The translations under genes and the position numbers were made by a program. Under the pieces are notes generated by a model that ran no database searches, had not been told where the DNA came from, and saw nothing but the letters and a program-made list of their open reading frames with translations. Shown piece after piece: positions 4,642-5,817 of a stretch of 5,817 nucleotides of DNA. Each line of letters opens with the position of its first letter. The stretch's first letter is position 1. The DNA is from Micrococcales bacterium (GTDB taxonomy: Bacteria; Actinomycetota; Actinomycetes; Actinomycetales; Cellulomonadaceae). The stretch covers positions 1 through 5,817 of the forward strand of contig WRCL01000138.1 of the NCBI GenBank assembly GCA_009783975.1, given 5' to 3'.

Positions 4642-5547
4642 CTAGTGCGCCGGGGCAGGTTCGGCGGCTGGCGCACCGGCTGTGCGGCGGCCCCGCGAAC
4701 GCACAGTTCCCACGCGGCGGGCGACGAGGTAGATGATGAACGAGATCGTCGTGATGTACGGGCTGATGGGCACCGACGAGCCCAGGGCGAGCAAGATCCC
4801 ACCGACCGCCGCGACCTCGGCGAACACCACCGACAGCACCGGGACCCACACCGGCGAGGCGGTCAGGCGCACCGCGGCGGCCGCGGGGGTGATGAGCAGC
4901 GACAGCACGAGCAACGCCCCGACGATCTGCACCGCCATGGCCACAGCCACCCCGAGCAGCACCATGAACACCAACGACAACGCACGCACAGGTACGCCGC
5001 GGGCCGTGGCGACGTCGGGGTCGACGCTGGCGAACGTCAAAGGCCGCCACACCAGGGCCAGGCCGGCGACGACGACGACGGTGAGCATGGCCATCGTCGT
5101 GACCCGGGCCGAGTCGACCGAGACGATCTGGCCGGTGAGCAGGCCGAACTTGTTCGCCGCACGTCCGGGGTACAGGGCCAAGAACAGCACCCCCAGCCCC
5201 AGGCCGAAGGGCATGAGCACCCCGATGACCGAGTTGCGGTCGCGGGCACGCTGGCCGAGCACCCCGATCACCAGCGCTGCGACCAGTGACCCGCCAACAG
5301 ACCCGACCGCGACGTCGATACCGAGCAGCAGCGCCGCAGCCGCCCCGGCGAACGACAGCTCAGAGACCCCGTGCACCGCGAACGCCAGGTCGCGTTGCAT
5401 GACGAACACCCCGACCAGCCCCCCGACGAGGGCGAGCAGCGCCCCGGCGATGATCGACCCGTGCACGAGCACGACCATCTCGCCGTAGTCGCTGAAGTCA
5501 CACAGCTGGGTCCACCAGCCGTCGGCGGCAACCGTCGTCAGTGTCAT
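4642..5547 (-). CDS. Metal ABC transporter permease, ABC-3 family (ZnuB/MntB/TroC-like)
   Basis: This is a 301-residue multi-spanning membrane protein forming the channel of a divalent-metal (Zn or Mn) importer, near the usual 260-300 residues of the family. Hydrophobic segments lie roughly at residues 24-50, 64-97, 107-126, 149-166, 187-206, 208-226, 233-256 and 264-276. Family hallmarks are the M-Q-R-D-L-A-F-A-V-H-G-V-S loop and first-half helices (residues 50-75), the cytoplasmic D-P-D-V-A-T-A-R-G-V-P coupling segment (176-186), and V-G-A-L-L-V-L-S-L-L-I-T-P-A (209-222). The ATG at 5547 overlaps the upstream ATPase stop by 4 bp and has an AGGA about 6 nt before it, which supports this start. 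The first 23 residues are a polar leader before the first helix. The basic Arg-rich, then Ala/Pro-rich tail (277-301) is probably a disordered cytoplasmic end. The substrate-binding lipoprotein is not in the window. The metal specificity is inferred from family only. Confidence 0.93.
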   Translation of the reverse strand: MTLTTVAADGWWTQLCDFSDYGEMVVLVHGSIIAGALLALVGGLVGVFVMQRDLAFAVHGVSELSFAGAAAALLLGIDVAVGSVGGSLVAALVIGVLGQRARDRNSVIGVLMPFGLGLGVLFLALYPGRAANKFGLLTGQIVSVDSARVTTMAMLTVVVVAGLALVWRPLTFASVDPDVATARGVPVRALSLVFMVLLGVAVAMAVQIVGALLVLSLLITPAAAAVRLTASPVWVPVLSVVFAEVAAVGGILLALGSSVPISPYITTISFIIYLVARRVGTVRSRGRRTAGAPAAEPAPAH

Positions 5548-5817
5548 CGCTCGTCCTGGTTGGTGTGGTGGACGTGGTCGTCGCCGACGATGATGAGCCG
5601 GCCCTGGGCTTCGATGACGTCGATCGTCGTGCCGTACAGCCTGGTGAGGTTCTGCGAGGTGAGCACGTCGGCCGGCGCCCCGACGGCGTGCCCAGCCGGG
5701 CCCAGGTAGGCCACGCGTTGGGTGTAAGTGAGCACCGGGTTGATCTCGTGGGTGACGAACAGCACCTCGGTGCCGGTGTCCTTGCAGGTCGCGGCGATGA
5801 GCGCAGTGACCTCGTCC
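5544..5817 (-). CDS. Metal ABC transporter ATP-binding protein (ZnuC/MntA-type), C-terminal part only
   Basis: This is the 3' end of a cytoplasmic ATPase that powers divalent-metal uptake; the Walker A, Q-loop and signature motifs lie outside the window. About 91 residues are visible. They begin with D-E-V-T-A-L-I, a helix typical of the region after the D-loop. A beta strand follows (E-V-L-F-V-T-H-E-I-N), whose His is the H-loop switch residue that contacts the ATP gamma-phosphate. The tail then gives the order seen in ZnuC/MntA-like ATPases: V-A-Y-L-G, a G-x-P-x-D-V-L-T turn, L-x-x-L-Y-G, and a His-containing end (D-D-H-V-H-H). The stop TGA shares bases with the start of the permease gene in an ATGA overlap, so the two are co-translated. 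Zinc or manganese is the likely substrate given the partner permease, but the sequence does not decide between them. A GTG at 5765 is internal to the protein and not a true start, because the frame is open to the window edge. Confidence 0.88.
   Translation of the reverse strand, partial: DEVTALIAATCKDTGTEVLFVTHEINPVLTYTQRVAYLGPAGHAVGAPADVLTSQNLTRLYGTTIDVIEAQGRLIIVGDDHVHHTNQDER

Overview
The window is high-GC DNA with strong third-position G/C bias, consistent with an actinobacterium. The GAF-PP2C/STAS/HATPase signalling genes and the apparent leaderless GTG start fit this; a Micrococcales-like host is only a guess. Every gene I can support is on the minus strand, so transcription runs from position 5817 toward 1.

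At the right, 5817 to 4642, lie the C-terminal end of an ABC ATPase and a complete ABC-3 family membrane permease, joined by an ATGA overlap. Together they form the end of a ZnuABC/MntABC-type divalent-metal importer operon. A 306-bp gene-free spacer (4336-4641) follows, containing a weak hairpin after the permease, palindromic G/C sequence, a cluster of GACAGC half-sites and a TANNNT -10 element placed as expected for a leaderless transcript.

From 4335 to 1935 lies a tightly packed four-gene signalling unit: a small Roadblock/LC7-like protein, a GAF-PP2C (SpoIIE-type) phosphatase, a STAS anti-anti-sigma factor and an RsbW/SpoIIAB-like HATPase. Junctions are a 4-bp overlap, a 22-bp gap with a strong Shine-Dalgarno, and an 11-bp overlap. 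This is a partner-switching circuit: the HATPase would phosphorylate the STAS protein at Ser55, and the PP2C enzyme would reverse this in response to its GAF input, controlling how much HATPase is free to hold its target. No sigma factor or other target is encoded here.

At the left, 1796 to 1, lies a very long serine-rich (Ser-x)n protein with two serine-rich tracts flanking a roughly 110-residue non-repetitive segment, an architecture typical of surface adhesin stalks. It is odd in three ways: no signal peptide is visible and an in-frame TAG blocks upstream extension; a TGA interrupts the repeat tract at 162-164; and the Ser-x frame continues beyond that TGA to the window edge. The DNA repeats are spaced by multiples of 6 bp, so recombination would preserve the frame, and two repeat pairs bracket the TGA.
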